64,000 nt of DNA, from positions 2,356,001 to 2,420,000 of the forward strand of contig NZ_CP047198.1 of the NCBI RefSeq assembly GCF_030408635.1, given 5' to 3'. The stretch's first letter is position 1. The number at the start of each line of letters is the position of its first letter. Below, one piece after another: positions 56,685 to 64,000 of this stretch. The notes below the pieces were generated by a model. That model was not told the origin of the DNA, ran no database searches, and was given only the letters and a program-made list of their open reading frames with translations. Source of the stretch: Corynebacterium coyleae. Lineage in GTDB: Bacteria > Actinomycetota > Actinomycetes > Mycobacteriales > Mycobacteriaceae. Both the position numbers and the translations under genes were made by a program.

Positions 56685-58213
56685 GGTTGCGTACTCACCG
56701 CCTCCGCCTCAGCCTCGGCGGGCTTAACGGGCTCGGGCGTGGGCTCGTCGATAAGCACAGGCTCTTTCCACTGCGCAGGCAGCGACATCAGCGGGTCGTG
56801 GCCGTTGTGCGCGTCGCGGACCTTGTCCGGGCGCTTGCCGAGCATTTGCTTGACGACGAGCACCATCACCGCCACGATAAACGCATCGCGCGCCAGGATG
56901 AAGATGTCCAGGAACCAACCCGGCACACCCATGTTGTCGTCGCCCATCATGTGCCACATCAGCACCGGCCAAACCATCATGTCCGCCACCATCCAGGACA
57001 GCAGCAGACGCCAGTACGGCAGTGCGAGGACCGCGGGAACCACAAACCACAGAGAGTACTGCGGGCTCCATACCTTGTTAAACAGCAGGAAGAAGCCGAC
57101 GATGAGCACGATCAGTTCCGCAATGCGCGGGGTTTGCGGCGCACGCAGGCCGAGGATGAGGACGAACAGGCAGCCGAGCAGGAACAGGATCAGGGTGACG
57201 GCGTTGAGGATCACCGGGGCGCCCTCACCGGAGTCGAAGCCGGCCCACCCGAACTCGCGGGAGAGCACCGCGTAGATGGTGGTCCACTCCCAGCCGCGGT
57301 CGGTGTTGAGGCGGTTGAACTCGCTCCATGCGTCTGGGTAACGCAGGTACACCGGCGCGTTGACGGCGATCCAGGTGATGGCGGTGGCGCCGACCATCTT
57401 GAAGAACGGCACGAGGTCACGCTTGCGGATCGCCACAGTGAGGTACGCGCCGAGGATGAACAGCGGCCACAGTTTGAACGCGGTGCCCAAACCGACGAGC
57501 ACACCGGCCAGCCACCACTTGCGGTTGCGCGCCGCGAGCATCGCGGCGACGGCGAAGAAGATCGAAGGGATGTCCCAGTTGGTAAACGCGTGGACGATCA
57601 GCAGCGGCGAACCGGCGACGAGCAGCGTGTCCCAGATGCGGTTGCCGGCAAGTTCCGCGACCATGCGGATGGTGATCACCCAGATGATGGACATCAGCAG
57701 TGCGGTGACGTAGAAGTACCAGCCGGATTCCGGCAGGAAGCTATCAGTCAGGAAGTAGGTACCGCGCGCGATCCAGGCGCTGAGCTGCTGGAACAGGCCA
57801 GCGAGCACCGGGTATTCCATGTAGCGGGTCAGGTCGTCTTCTACCCACGAGTAGGCGTAGACAAAGCCCGGCTGGTCCAGACCGCGTGCTCCGTAGAGCG
57901 GGATGATGTCGTTGTAGCAGGCAGCGACGAACTGGCGGTTGCCGTCCCAGTTGAGCTGCATGATGCCGTTGTCGTCCAGTTTGCCGCCAGCGCAGCGCGA
58001 CTTCTGTAGTGCGCCGAAGGACAAGAAGATGTATGCGACGGCGATGATGGCGCGCAGCGGCGTCCAGAACCGGGCGCGGCCGATCTGGGCGAAGCGGCCC
58101 ATTGGTCCGCCGAGGTAGTTCACCCAGCCGCGTGCCACCGGTTCGGTTTTGCCGGGCTGGACGCGGTCGGCCGGGTCCGGCCATGTGACGGTTGTTTGAT
58201 CAGTCTGAGACAT
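56681..58213 (-). CDS. GT87/DUF2029 family membrane glycosyltransferase
   Basis: 510 residues with about ten membrane helices and the loop-1 acidic region (AYSWVEDDLTRYMEYPVL) typical of GT-C glycosyltransferases using polyprenyl-phosphate sugars. The C-terminal tail is cytoplasmic and Glu/Pro-rich. By position beside PBP1A, as Rv0051 beside ponA1 in Mycobacterium tuberculosis, it is likely the orthologue; its product may be an envelope mannosylated lipid or polysaccharide. An exact 12-mer (56745) encodes Leu-Ile-Asp-Glu in the tail. It starts 4 bases after the PBP stop. Confidence 0.85.
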   Translation of the reverse strand: MSQTDQTTVTWPDPADRVQPGKTEPVARGWVNYLGGPMGRFAQIGRARFWTPLRAIIAVAYIFLSFGALQKSRCAGGKLDDNGIMQLNWDGNRQFVAACYNDIIPLYGARGLDQPGFVYAYSWVEDDLTRYMEYPVLAGLFQQLSAWIARGTYFLTDSFLPESGWYFYVTALLMSIIWVITIRMVAELAGNRIWDTLLVAGSPLLIVHAFTNWDIPSIFFAVAAMLAARNRKWWLAGVLVGLGTAFKLWPLFILGAYLTVAIRKRDLVPFFKMVGATAITWIAVNAPVYLRYPDAWSEFNRLNTDRGWEWTTIYAVLSREFGWAGFDSGEGAPVILNAVTLILFLLGCLFVLILGLRAPQTPRIAELIVLIVGFFLLFNKVWSPQYSLWFVVPAVLALPYWRLLLSWMVADMMVWPVLMWHMMGDDNMGVPGWFLDIFILARDAFIVAVMVLVVKQMLGKRPDKVRDAHNGHDPLMSLPAQWKEPVLIDEPTPEPVKPAEAEAEAVSTQP

Positions 58214-58217
58214 GCTG

Positions 58218-60443
58218 TTACTGGAACGCCTCCTGAACTTGGCCGATCACATCGTTGACAGCATCACGCAAGTCCGGCGCAGGCGCCGGTGCGGGAGCAG
58301 GTGCAGGTGCCGGTGCTGGCGCGGGAGCCGGTGCTGGTGCCGGAGCAGGTGCTTCGCTCGGAGCGGAAGATGCAGCCGACTCGGATTCCGTCGGCGCAGT
58401 CCCGGTAGCCGAGTTTTGGGTTGCCGGAGTGGAGTAGTAACCACCCAGGCCAACGCCACCCTTGTAGGCGTTCACGCCCCAGTACACCGGGCTTGCCGGC
58501 TCGAAGTACTCAAAGTCTTGATCCGCCAGCTCAGTGTCCAAGACCTGCTTCCAGATTTGCGACGGCGTGTTCGAGCCGAACATGTTGCCGCCCCACTCAT
58601 TGAAGATGGCGGAGGTGTTGTCGGCGGTACCGACCCACACGGCCACAGCTAGCTGCGGGGTGGAGCCGACCATCCAGGCGTCCTTGTTCATGCCGGTGTT
58701 GCCCAGCTGCGCAGTGCCGGTCTTTGCCGCGGACGGGCGGCCGCCAGCGAGCACCGCGTTGGAGTACGCCGGCACGGTCTGCATTGCTTCGAGGACGTTG
58801 TCCGCCACCTGCTCGGAGACGCGACGTTCGGTGTAGTTGCGGTCCACCTCGTAGAGGACCTCACCGTTGGCGTCCACAACCTTTTCCACGAAGTGGGTCG
58901 GGTGCATGGCGCCGCGGTTGGTCAGGGTTGCCACTGCGGTAGCCATGTCCAGCACGCGCGACTGGTACTGGCCCAGCACGATGCCTTCGTAGGGCTGGCC
59001 GCCGTTTTCACGCAGCGTTACAGGGATGCCCGGGATGGACTTGGCCACGCCGAGGGCATGCGCCATGTCGGCGGTGTCCTGGGTGGTGTTATCCAATTCG
59101 TCCTGGATGCGCAGGTACGCGGTGTTGGAGGAGGTACGGGTGGCTTCCTTCATGGACAGCATTCCGCCGCCACCGCCGTCCCAGTTGGTCACGGTGATGC
59201 CGCCGGGCAGGGTCACTGGCGACGAATCAAACACCGCGCTGAGCGGAATACCCTGCTGCAGGGCTGCCGCCAGGCCGAAGATCTTGAACGTGGAGCCGGT
59301 CTGCAGGCCCGCGTTGGCGTAGTCCCAACCGCTGGCTTCCTCGCCGCCGTAGTAGGCGCGCACGGCACCGGTACTCGGCTCGATGGCAACGACGCCGGAG
59401 CGGGCGTCATCCTGCAGGTAGGACAGGCGCTGACGGGTGATCTCTTCGACGTTTTGCTGGGTGCCAGCATCGATCGTGGTGGTGATCTGCAGGCCACGGT
59501 TGGTCAGGTCGTCCTCGGTGATGCCGATGGTGGCCAACTCCGCCACAACCTGGTTTTTAATCAGGCCATTTGCGCCGGTTGCTTCCGTGTAGGCCGAGTA
59601 GGTGGCCGGGTCACGGGTCTCCGGGTAGTGGGCGGCCGCGCGACGCTCCTGGGTGATGGCGCCGGTTTCCACCATGCCGTCCATGACGTAGTTCCAGCGG
59701 CCTTCCGCGGCTTCGCGGTTGGTCCACGGGTCAAGCTGGCTCGGCAGCTGGATCGACGCGGCCAGGACTGCGCCCTCCTCCAGTGTGAGCTGGGAGGCTG
59801 GTTTGTTGAAGTAGGCGTGCGCTGCGGCTTCGATGCCGTAGGCGTTGCGGCCGAAGTAGACCGTGTTCAGGTAGGCGCGCAGAATGTCGGCCTTTTCCCA
59901 CTGGTTGGTCATCTTCACCGAGTAGACGAGCTCTTTAGCTTTACGCTCGTAGGAGTGCTCGTTGCCCACCAGTGCGTTCTTCACGTACTGCTGGGTGATG
60001 GTGGAGCCGCCACCTGCGGATGCGTTGCCGGTGAGCTGCCCGATGGCGGCGCGAGCGAAGCCTGTCGGGGAGAAGCCGGAGTTGGTCCAGAAGTCACGGT
60101 CTTCTGCCGCAAGCACCGCGTTTTGGACGTCTTCGGGCACCTGGTCAAGCGGGATCTGCTTACGGTTGCCTTCCGGCGGGACGATGCGGGCGAGTTCCTT
60201 GTCGCCGTCGCGGTAGAAGATGTTGGAGATCTGCGCCGTTTCAATCTTGCCCGGCTCGGGCACCTCGGCGCGCGCGTAGCTCCAGAAGAACCACGCCAGC
60301 GGGATCGCCGCAATCATGGCCAAGAACAGCAAGAACGCGATAAACCACTGCCATGCGCGCGACCGTTTCTTGGTTGTGACGGTCGTTGAGCCGTTGCTTT
60401 TCTTCTTGGCGGTCGTGTCGCCGCCGTTGTCTTTATCTGACAC
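58218..60443 (-). CDS. Bifunctional penicillin-binding protein (PBP1A type)
   Basis: 741 residues from the GTG at 60443 (MSDKDNGGD); an upstream TTG is less likely. A cytoplasmic Lys-rich tail precedes a membrane helix (residues ~38-57). The glycosyltransferase domain carries EDRDFWTNSG (114-123), GGSTITQQYVKN and RKAKELVYS. The transpeptidase domain has Ser-x-x-Lys STFK near residue 385, SNTAYL, and KTGTAQLGN near 573. A tail of Ala-Pro dipeptide repeats ends in EAFQ. Polymerises and cross-links peptidoglycan. It corresponds by position to ponA1. Confidence 0.95.
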   Translation of the reverse strand: MSDKDNGGDTTAKKKSNGSTTVTTKKRSRAWQWFIAFLLFLAMIAAIPLAWFFWSYARAEVPEPGKIETAQISNIFYRDGDKELARIVPPEGNRKQIPLDQVPEDVQNAVLAAEDRDFWTNSGFSPTGFARAAIGQLTGNASAGGGSTITQQYVKNALVGNEHSYERKAKELVYSVKMTNQWEKADILRAYLNTVYFGRNAYGIEAAAHAYFNKPASQLTLEEGAVLAASIQLPSQLDPWTNREAAEGRWNYVMDGMVETGAITQERRAAAHYPETRDPATYSAYTEATGANGLIKNQVVAELATIGITEDDLTNRGLQITTTIDAGTQQNVEEITRQRLSYLQDDARSGVVAIEPSTGAVRAYYGGEEASGWDYANAGLQTGSTFKIFGLAAALQQGIPLSAVFDSSPVTLPGGITVTNWDGGGGGMLSMKEATRTSSNTAYLRIQDELDNTTQDTADMAHALGVAKSIPGIPVTLRENGGQPYEGIVLGQYQSRVLDMATAVATLTNRGAMHPTHFVEKVVDANGEVLYEVDRNYTERRVSEQVADNVLEAMQTVPAYSNAVLAGGRPSAAKTGTAQLGNTGMNKDAWMVGSTPQLAVAVWVGTADNTSAIFNEWGGNMFGSNTPSQIWKQVLDTELADQDFEYFEPASPVYWGVNAYKGGVGLGGYYSTPATQNSATGTAPTESESAASSAPSEAPAPAPAPAPAPAPAPAPAPAPAPAPDLRDAVNDVIGQVQEAFQ

Positions 60444-60545
60444 TCGTTTTTCCCTGCGCAATTTGACTCGCGGCCCCCGCGGGGAGGGCGAAACCGCGAG
60501 CTACCTACTCGTTTTCTATGCACACCCTACCCGGCCAACGCGAAA

Positions 60546-60908
60546 TCACACTACTGGTACTGCAGTGACTTCCTTTAACAGATGGTTCCACTTGCAGTCG
60601 CGGCAAACCTCCACGAAGTGGACGGTGATGGGGCCGACCTCGTGCACCATGCGGTCGATTTCTTCTGCGCTGCGGGCGGTGCCGGTGCGTCGGCCGAGTT
60701 TTTCGCTGTACACCCAGGTAATCTCCCGCAGTTCGGCGCCACAGATGGGGCAGGGCCGTGGGGATGCGGTGCCGTGGTGTTCGGCGGCGGCGCGGAGGAT
60801 GAAGTCGGCGTCGCAGGCGTCGTCGATACGCATGCGCCCTGCGTTGAGCTCGCGCAATGCGTGACGACGACGCCACTCGTGCGACACCTCACCCTCATAC
60901 ACAAACAT
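60546..60908 (-). CDS. DUF5318 family protein
   Basis: 120 residues from the ATG at 60908 (MFVYEGEVSHEWRRR). Two zinc-ribbon-like cysteine pairs, RPCPICGAE and VCRDCKWNHL, with TGTARSAEEID between them. The pattern matches the DUF5318 proteins of actinobacteria (Rv0049-like). Probably metal-binding; role unknown. Divergent from the Usp gene and directly upstream of PBP1A on the same strand with 102 bases between. Confidence 0.8.
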   Translation of the reverse strand: MFVYEGEVSHEWRRRHALRELNAGRMRIDDACDADFILRAAAEHHGTASPRPCPICGAELREITWVYSEKLGRRTGTARSAEEIDRMVHEVGPITVHFVEVCRDCKWNHLLKEVTAVPVV

Positions 60909-61009
60909 CTGCGCAATGGTAACGCCGTTTTCGGTGCGTCGTCGACGCCACATATGATGTTGATGTTCAAACGTTTGCTAGCGACACTGCCACTTCGAGG
61001 AGCCACGAC

Positions 61010-61972
61010 GTGAGCCACCACGCTGTATCCCCCGAGTCTGCACGCCTACCGAACACTGTCGATTCGGATGCTCCTCTCCGCGTTGCGGTTGGCTGGGACA
61101 CCACAAGCGGCGAAGCCGTCGAGTTTGCCGCCTGGCTCGGCCGCTCCCTGCCGATGAAGGTGCAGGTCATGGCATCTGCGCAACTGCCGCCGATCCAGGC
61201 GCTGACAACCTCGGCGAAGAGCCGCAAGAAGCAGCTGAAGAAGATGCGCGAAGAGTTCCACAAACGCGTGGTCGATGAACTCGACGGGCAGATCCCGAAA
61301 TCGCAGTGGTCCAAAGAGGTGGCCACGCTCAAGGACGGCAAAGATACCGTCCGCTCGCTTCTCGACAACGCCTTAGAGTTCAACGCTGACCTCATCGTCA
61401 TGGGCTCCCGCGCAAAATCACCCAAGGGCCGACTACGCCCGTCCAGCGTTACGGACGAAATGCTCTACTCCTCCCCCATCCCCCTCGGGCTGGCACCGCG
61501 CGGAGTGAAGCTGTCTAAGAAGGGCATCACGCGCGTGACCTACGCCGTGGTGGACACCGACGGGAAGAAAGAGCCCGAGTTTTACGGCCTGGACTACGCC
61601 ACCGCCCTCGCGTGCGCGCTGCACCTGCCGCTGCGCATCATCGCGTTCTCTCCGACGAGTTACGACGAGCACGGCCCGAAATGGTACGAACGCACCCTCG
61701 GCATGCTTGACCACGCCCGCGACCGAGCCTGGGAGTACGCATGCGAACTCTCCCCCGACCGCCTCGACCATTTCGACGTGACCAGCTCCGTGTCCACCGG
61801 CAAGAGCTGGAAGCGCTCAATTGACTCGGTGAAGTGGCGCAAGGGCGACATCATGTGCCTGGGTTCGCAGCCGTCGCCGAATCTGCGCACGGTGTTTTTG
61901 GGCACGCTCGAAGGCGAGTTCATCCGCTACGCGCCTGTGCCCGTCATCGTCTGTCCGGAGGCAGCGAAGTAG
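61010..61972 (+). CDS. Diverged universal stress protein (UspA family)
   Basis: 320 residues from the GTG at 61010 (AGGAGCC ribosome site). Two UspA-like halves: VAVGWDTTSGEAVEFAAWLG ... LIVMGSRAKSPKGRLRPSSV, and VTYAVVDTDGKK ... IMCLGSQPSPNLRTVFLGTL. Both nucleotide loops are incomplete compared with the Usp at 26248-27153, and the Walker-like G-2x-G-9x-GS is weak, so ATP binding is uncertain. It is followed 10 bases later by a membrane protein gene. Confidence 0.85.
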   Translation: MSHHAVSPESARLPNTVDSDAPLRVAVGWDTTSGEAVEFAAWLGRSLPMKVQVMASAQLPPIQALTTSAKSRKKQLKKMREEFHKRVVDELDGQIPKSQWSKEVATLKDGKDTVRSLLDNALEFNADLIVMGSRAKSPKGRLRPSSVTDEMLYSSPIPLGLAPRGVKLSKKGITRVTYAVVDTDGKKEPEFYGLDYATALACALHLPLRIIAFSPTSYDEHGPKWYERTLGMLDHARDRAWEYACELSPDRLDHFDVTSSVSTGKSWKRSIDSVKWRKGDIMCLGSQPSPNLRTVFLGTLEGEFIRYAPVPVIVCPEAAK

Positions 61973-61982
61973 GTTAGGGCGT

Positions 61983-62447
61983 ATGCGCGACCATCCTGAA
62001 AACGACCTGCACTCCCCCGCCGACCGCTTTTCCCGCGTTCGCCCGGAGCCCCGTTCCTTTGATGAGTTGGCGGATGCCCCGGATCCGCTGGAGGTAGACC
62101 GGCGCAATAAGCGCTCCACCCGTCAGGCGATCACGTGGGCGCTGGGCACCGTTGGGGTGACGTTCCTGTTGGCGTTTGTGTTAGGCCTGGTCGCCCGCCT
62201 GCAAGGCGGGCCGCTGTGCAGCGACGGCGACGCCACCTGGCTGTGCACCCCAACCTGGCGCACCACCTGGGCTGTAGTCACCTCTCTCCCACCGATCGCC
62301 GGCCTGATCGGCTGCGCGGTGATCATGGTGCGCAAACTCAACCGCTACGAGCGCTGGATCCCGTGGATGGGCGTGTTCTGGATCCCGCTCGTGCCGTTCA
62401 CCATGGCGTGGCTGATTCTGACTATTGGGATGCTGGCGACGATGTAG
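61983..62447 (+). CDS. Putative three- or four-helix membrane protein
   Basis: 154 residues. An acidic, Pro-rich N-terminal ~50 residues ([20 protein letters not shown]) precedes three or four hydrophobic segments ([59 protein letters not shown]). I do not recognise the family; the same-strand Usp gene ends 10 bases earlier, and the two are probably co-transcribed. Its 3' end overlaps the convergent TrhO gene by 26 bases. Confidence 0.72.
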   Translation: MRDHPENDLHSPADRFSRVRPEPRSFDELADAPDPLEVDRRNKRSTRQAITWALGTVGVTFLLAFVLGLVARLQGGPLCSDGDATWLCTPTWRTTWAVVTSLPPIAGLIGCAVIMVRKLNRYERWIPWMGVFWIPLVPFTMAWLILTIGMLATM

Positions 62448-63321
62448 TTGCGCACTGCGCACAGTACGGGTTCTTCTCCCGGCAGGCCTCGCAGCTTAAG
62501 TACTGCTGGCGGCACTCCGGCTCGTTGGCGCAGTTGTAGAACTGGTTGGTCGCCTCCCCGCAGTGCACGCAGTGGCCGAGCTGGACGTAGTCCGGGTCGT
62601 CCGCGGAACCGAATTCGGTGTGCATGCGGTCGTCGAACACGTAGAGGGAGCCCTCCCACAGGCCGGAGTTGCCGAAGGCTTCGCCGTAGCGGACGATGCC
62701 GCCGTCGATTTGGTAGACCTCTTCGAACCCGCGGTTGATCATCAGGCTGGACAGCACCTCGCAGCGAATGCCGCCGGTGCAGTACGAGATGACCGGCTTG
62801 TCCTTCATCCAGTCGTACTTGCCGGACTCGAGCTCTTTGATGAAGTCGTGAGTGGTTTCCACATCTGGCACCACCGCGTTTTTAAACCGTCCGATCTCGG
62901 CCTCGCGGGTGTTGCGGCCATCGAAGAAGACCACGTCCGGGTTGGCCTCCACGAACTCGTTGACCTGCTGCGGAGTGAGGTGCTTGCCTCCCCCGATCAC
63001 ACCGTTTTCATCAACCTTCAACTCCCCCGGCGCACCAAACGCCACGATCTCGTCGCGGGCTTTGACGCTGAGTTTCGGAAAGTCTTCGGCACCGCCTTCG
63101 GACCACTTGAACTCGATGCCCTTGAAGTACTCTTTGGTCTTCTTCGCGTAGGTCTTGCAGGCACGGATGTCGCCACCGACGGTGCCGTTAATGCCGTGTT
63201 CGGAGACGATAATCCTGCCGGTCAGGCCGAGCCCTTCGCACAGGTCGCGTTGCCACAGACGCACCGCGTCCGGGTCGGCGATGGGCTGGAACTTGTAGTA
63301 GAGCAGGATTTTGCTGGTCAT
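62422..63321 (-). CDS. trhO: Rhodanese-domain tRNA hydroxylation protein TrhO (UPF0176)
   Basis: 299 residues. The order is the TrhO/YceA N-terminal acylphosphatase-like domain ([37 protein letters not shown]), then a rhodanese domain with the active-site loop [17 protein letters not shown] (Cys near residue 178). A C-terminal cysteine-rich, presumably zinc-binding region follows ([27 protein letters not shown]). TrhO hydroxylates wobble uridines (5-hydroxyuridine) in tRNA in other bacteria. The last ~15 residues overlap the convergent gene. Confidence 0.92.
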   Translation of the reverse strand: MTSKILLYYKFQPIADPDAVRLWQRDLCEGLGLTGRIIVSEHGINGTVGGDIRACKTYAKKTKEYFKGIEFKWSEGGAEDFPKLSVKARDEIVAFGAPGELKVDENGVIGGGKHLTPQQVNEFVEANPDVVFFDGRNTREAEIGRFKNAVVPDVETTHDFIKELESGKYDWMKDKPVISYCTGGIRCEVLSSLMINRGFEEVYQIDGGIVRYGEAFGNSGLWEGSLYVFDDRMHTEFGSADDPDYVQLGHCVHCGEATNQFYNCANEPECRQQYLSCEACREKNPYCAQCATTSSPASQ

Positions 63322-63331
63322 GCCTGGCAGT

Positions 63332-63673
63332 CTACGTCGAGCGGGTCCGTTCTTTGTAGGCGTATACGTCGCGCGTGTACACGCGGCGGTGTGTACCGAC
63401 TCTGTGGCCGGGCAGTGTGCCTTCGTCGATAAGCTTGACCACGTATGGACGAGACACGTTGAGCAGGTCAGCTACCTGCTGGGTGGTCATTTCATCTTCG
63501 GGGCTGGGTGGGCGCATGAGGCGCCCCTCCGCAAGATCCTCGAGCAGATCACGGATCCAGGCAGCGGTCTGTTTGGGTAGCGTGACTTCCTCACGCTGGT
63601 CAGCTCGGGCGGCAGCAATGCCGTCGTTGAGCTGAGCCAACGCGGTCTCCACCGGCGGTTGTTGTACAGGCAT
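63332..63673 (-). CDS. Excisionase-type HTH DNA-binding protein
   Basis: 113 residues from the ATG at 63673 (MPVQQPP). A helical N-terminal part is followed by a MerR/excisionase-like winged [35 protein letters not shown] then [16 protein letters not shown]. Such proteins can be recombination directionality factors or antitoxin-like regulators paired with PIN toxins, but no PIN gene, integrase or att site is adjacent: trhO begins 10 bases downstream. An exact 12-mer at 63423 encodes Leu-Ile-Asp-Glu within the recognition region. Confidence 0.8.
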   Translation of the reverse strand: MPVQQPPVETALAQLNDGIAAARADQREEVTLPKQTAAWIRDLLEDLAEGRLMRPPSPEDEMTTQQVADLLNVSRPYVVKLIDEGTLPGHRVGTHRRVYTRDVYAYKERTRST

Positions 63674-63738
63674 ACAGGCGACCATAAACCACAAATACAA
63701 CGAGCGGAGCCGTTTTAAAGAAGAAATCTAAGATTTTC

Positions 63739-64000
63739 TTAGCGTTTGTGGTACAGCCCTTTTCGCCAGTACTGCGGCTCAGACGTTGCAAGCACGCCAA
63801 GATTGCGGAAAATGCCCTCGTCCACAGAACCAAGGATCGCCGTGATGTGAGCATCGCAACCACGAAGCGACTTCAGATGATCCAACGCGAGCGCCGCGTC
63901 CGGGTTCGACGCCGCCGACACGGACAAGGCAATCAGTACCTCGTCGGTGTGCAGGCGCGGGTTGACCGAACCCAGATGGCGGGTCTTCAGCGACTGGATC
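63739..64000 (-). CDS. DUF1846 family protein (3' end only; gene runs off the window)
   Basis: The frame is open from the window edge to a TAA at 63739-63741, giving the last ~87 residues: [40 protein letters not shown], then [20 protein letters not shown] and LYHKR. This end matches the C-terminus of the DUF1846 family (pattern CxxHxS/TxIL..VDE...LG...TSEP.Y...LYHK). Function unknown. An AT-rich near-palindrome (AAGAAATCT/AGATTTTCTT, 63719-63740) lies at its 3' end. Confidence 0.85.
   Translation of the reverse strand, partial: IQSLKTRHLGSVNPRLHTDEVLIALSVSAASNPDAALALDHLKSLRGCDAHITAILGSVDEGIFRNLGVLATSEPQYWRKGLYHKR

Noticed and set aside
58290-58360. Ala-Pro codon repeats at the end of PBP1A as a functional DNA repeat
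   Set aside because: It is explained by the encoded (AP)n tail, common in actinobacterial PBPs; length variation is expected but not a separate element.
58893-60389. 498-residue plus-strand open frame opposite PBP1A
   Set aside because: Shadow of a gene with complete PBP motifs.
63332-63673. Excisionase of a mobile element
   Set aside because: No integrase, phage gene or attachment-site repeat is nearby; a chromosomal HTH regulator is more likely.

Overview
The window is high-GC, densely coded actinobacterial DNA, best explained as a chromosomal segment of a Corynebacterium species. The supporting features are a DUF2020 lipoprotein, a class E sortase with its small membrane partner, a 200-residue Mn/Fe superoxide dismutase, a DtxR-like box, an rRNA operon without spacer tRNAs, and a block running DUF5318 - PBP1A - GT87 - rpsF - ssb - rplI - dnaB. 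From memory, that block has the same order as the ponA1-dnaB neighbourhood of Mycobacterium tuberculosis near its origin. No insertion sequence, prophage, CRISPR array or tRNA gene was found.

Layout. 1-6.6 kb: catabolism on the + strand (end of an acyl-CoA dehydrogenase, a class III CoA-transferase, a YjiH-type membrane protein, hutU, hutI). No hutH or hutG is in the window. 6.6-12 kb: a minus-strand peptide/nickel-type ABC importer (binding protein, two permeases, fused double ATPase). 12-18.6 kb: DUF5926, GDPD, a membrane alpha/beta-hydrolase, msrA, sodA and an MFS carrier. 18.6-24.2 kb: a RecB-like nuclease, a DUF6474-like coiled coil, a NarL-type two-component system, a DUF2020 lipoprotein and a Nudix-LOG fusion. 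24.2-28.3 kb: small membrane protein/sortase E/TetR operon, GlsB-like protein, UspA, a 48-residue protein and an RluA synthase. 28.5-34.8 kb: a cluster of modular hairpin repeats, then a minus-strand rrn operon (16S-23S-5S). 34.8-43.1 kb: GntR-ABC operon, NYN protein, PspA, thioredoxin, and a copper operon whose first gene is a metal-site-less HMA protein. 43.1-47.3 kb: TetR, MFS carrier, lipoprotein and dnaB with DnaA boxes upstream. 47.6-52.4 kb: RecQ helicase with an extra C-terminal domain, a 40-residue ORF, two tandem predicted ATPases and VapBC. 52.4-64 kb: secreted serine protease, ribosomal/ssb operon, secreted and lipoprotein genes, GT87-PBP1A, DUF5318, UspA, TrhO, an HTH protein and the end of a DUF1846 gene.

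The strongest unexplained signal is a 12-base word, GCTTATCGACGA (reverse complement TCGTCGATAAGC). It occurs 11 times exactly, plus roughly ten single-mismatch copies, where about 0.01 exact copies would be expected by chance. It lies on both strands, mostly inside genes where it reads Leu-Ile-Asp-Asp/Glu. It behaves like an iterated genomic word (uptake, architecture or protein-binding sequence) rather than a gene-specific site. Other points of interest are the modular hairpin repeat family beside the rrn operon (with a further copy at 54.95 kb), the VapBC-ATPase-ATPase operon, the Nudix-LOG fusion, and the DnaA-box cluster upstream of dnaB. Gene boundaries are tight: many genes overlap by 1-4 bases, and several convergent pairs overlap by up to 30.
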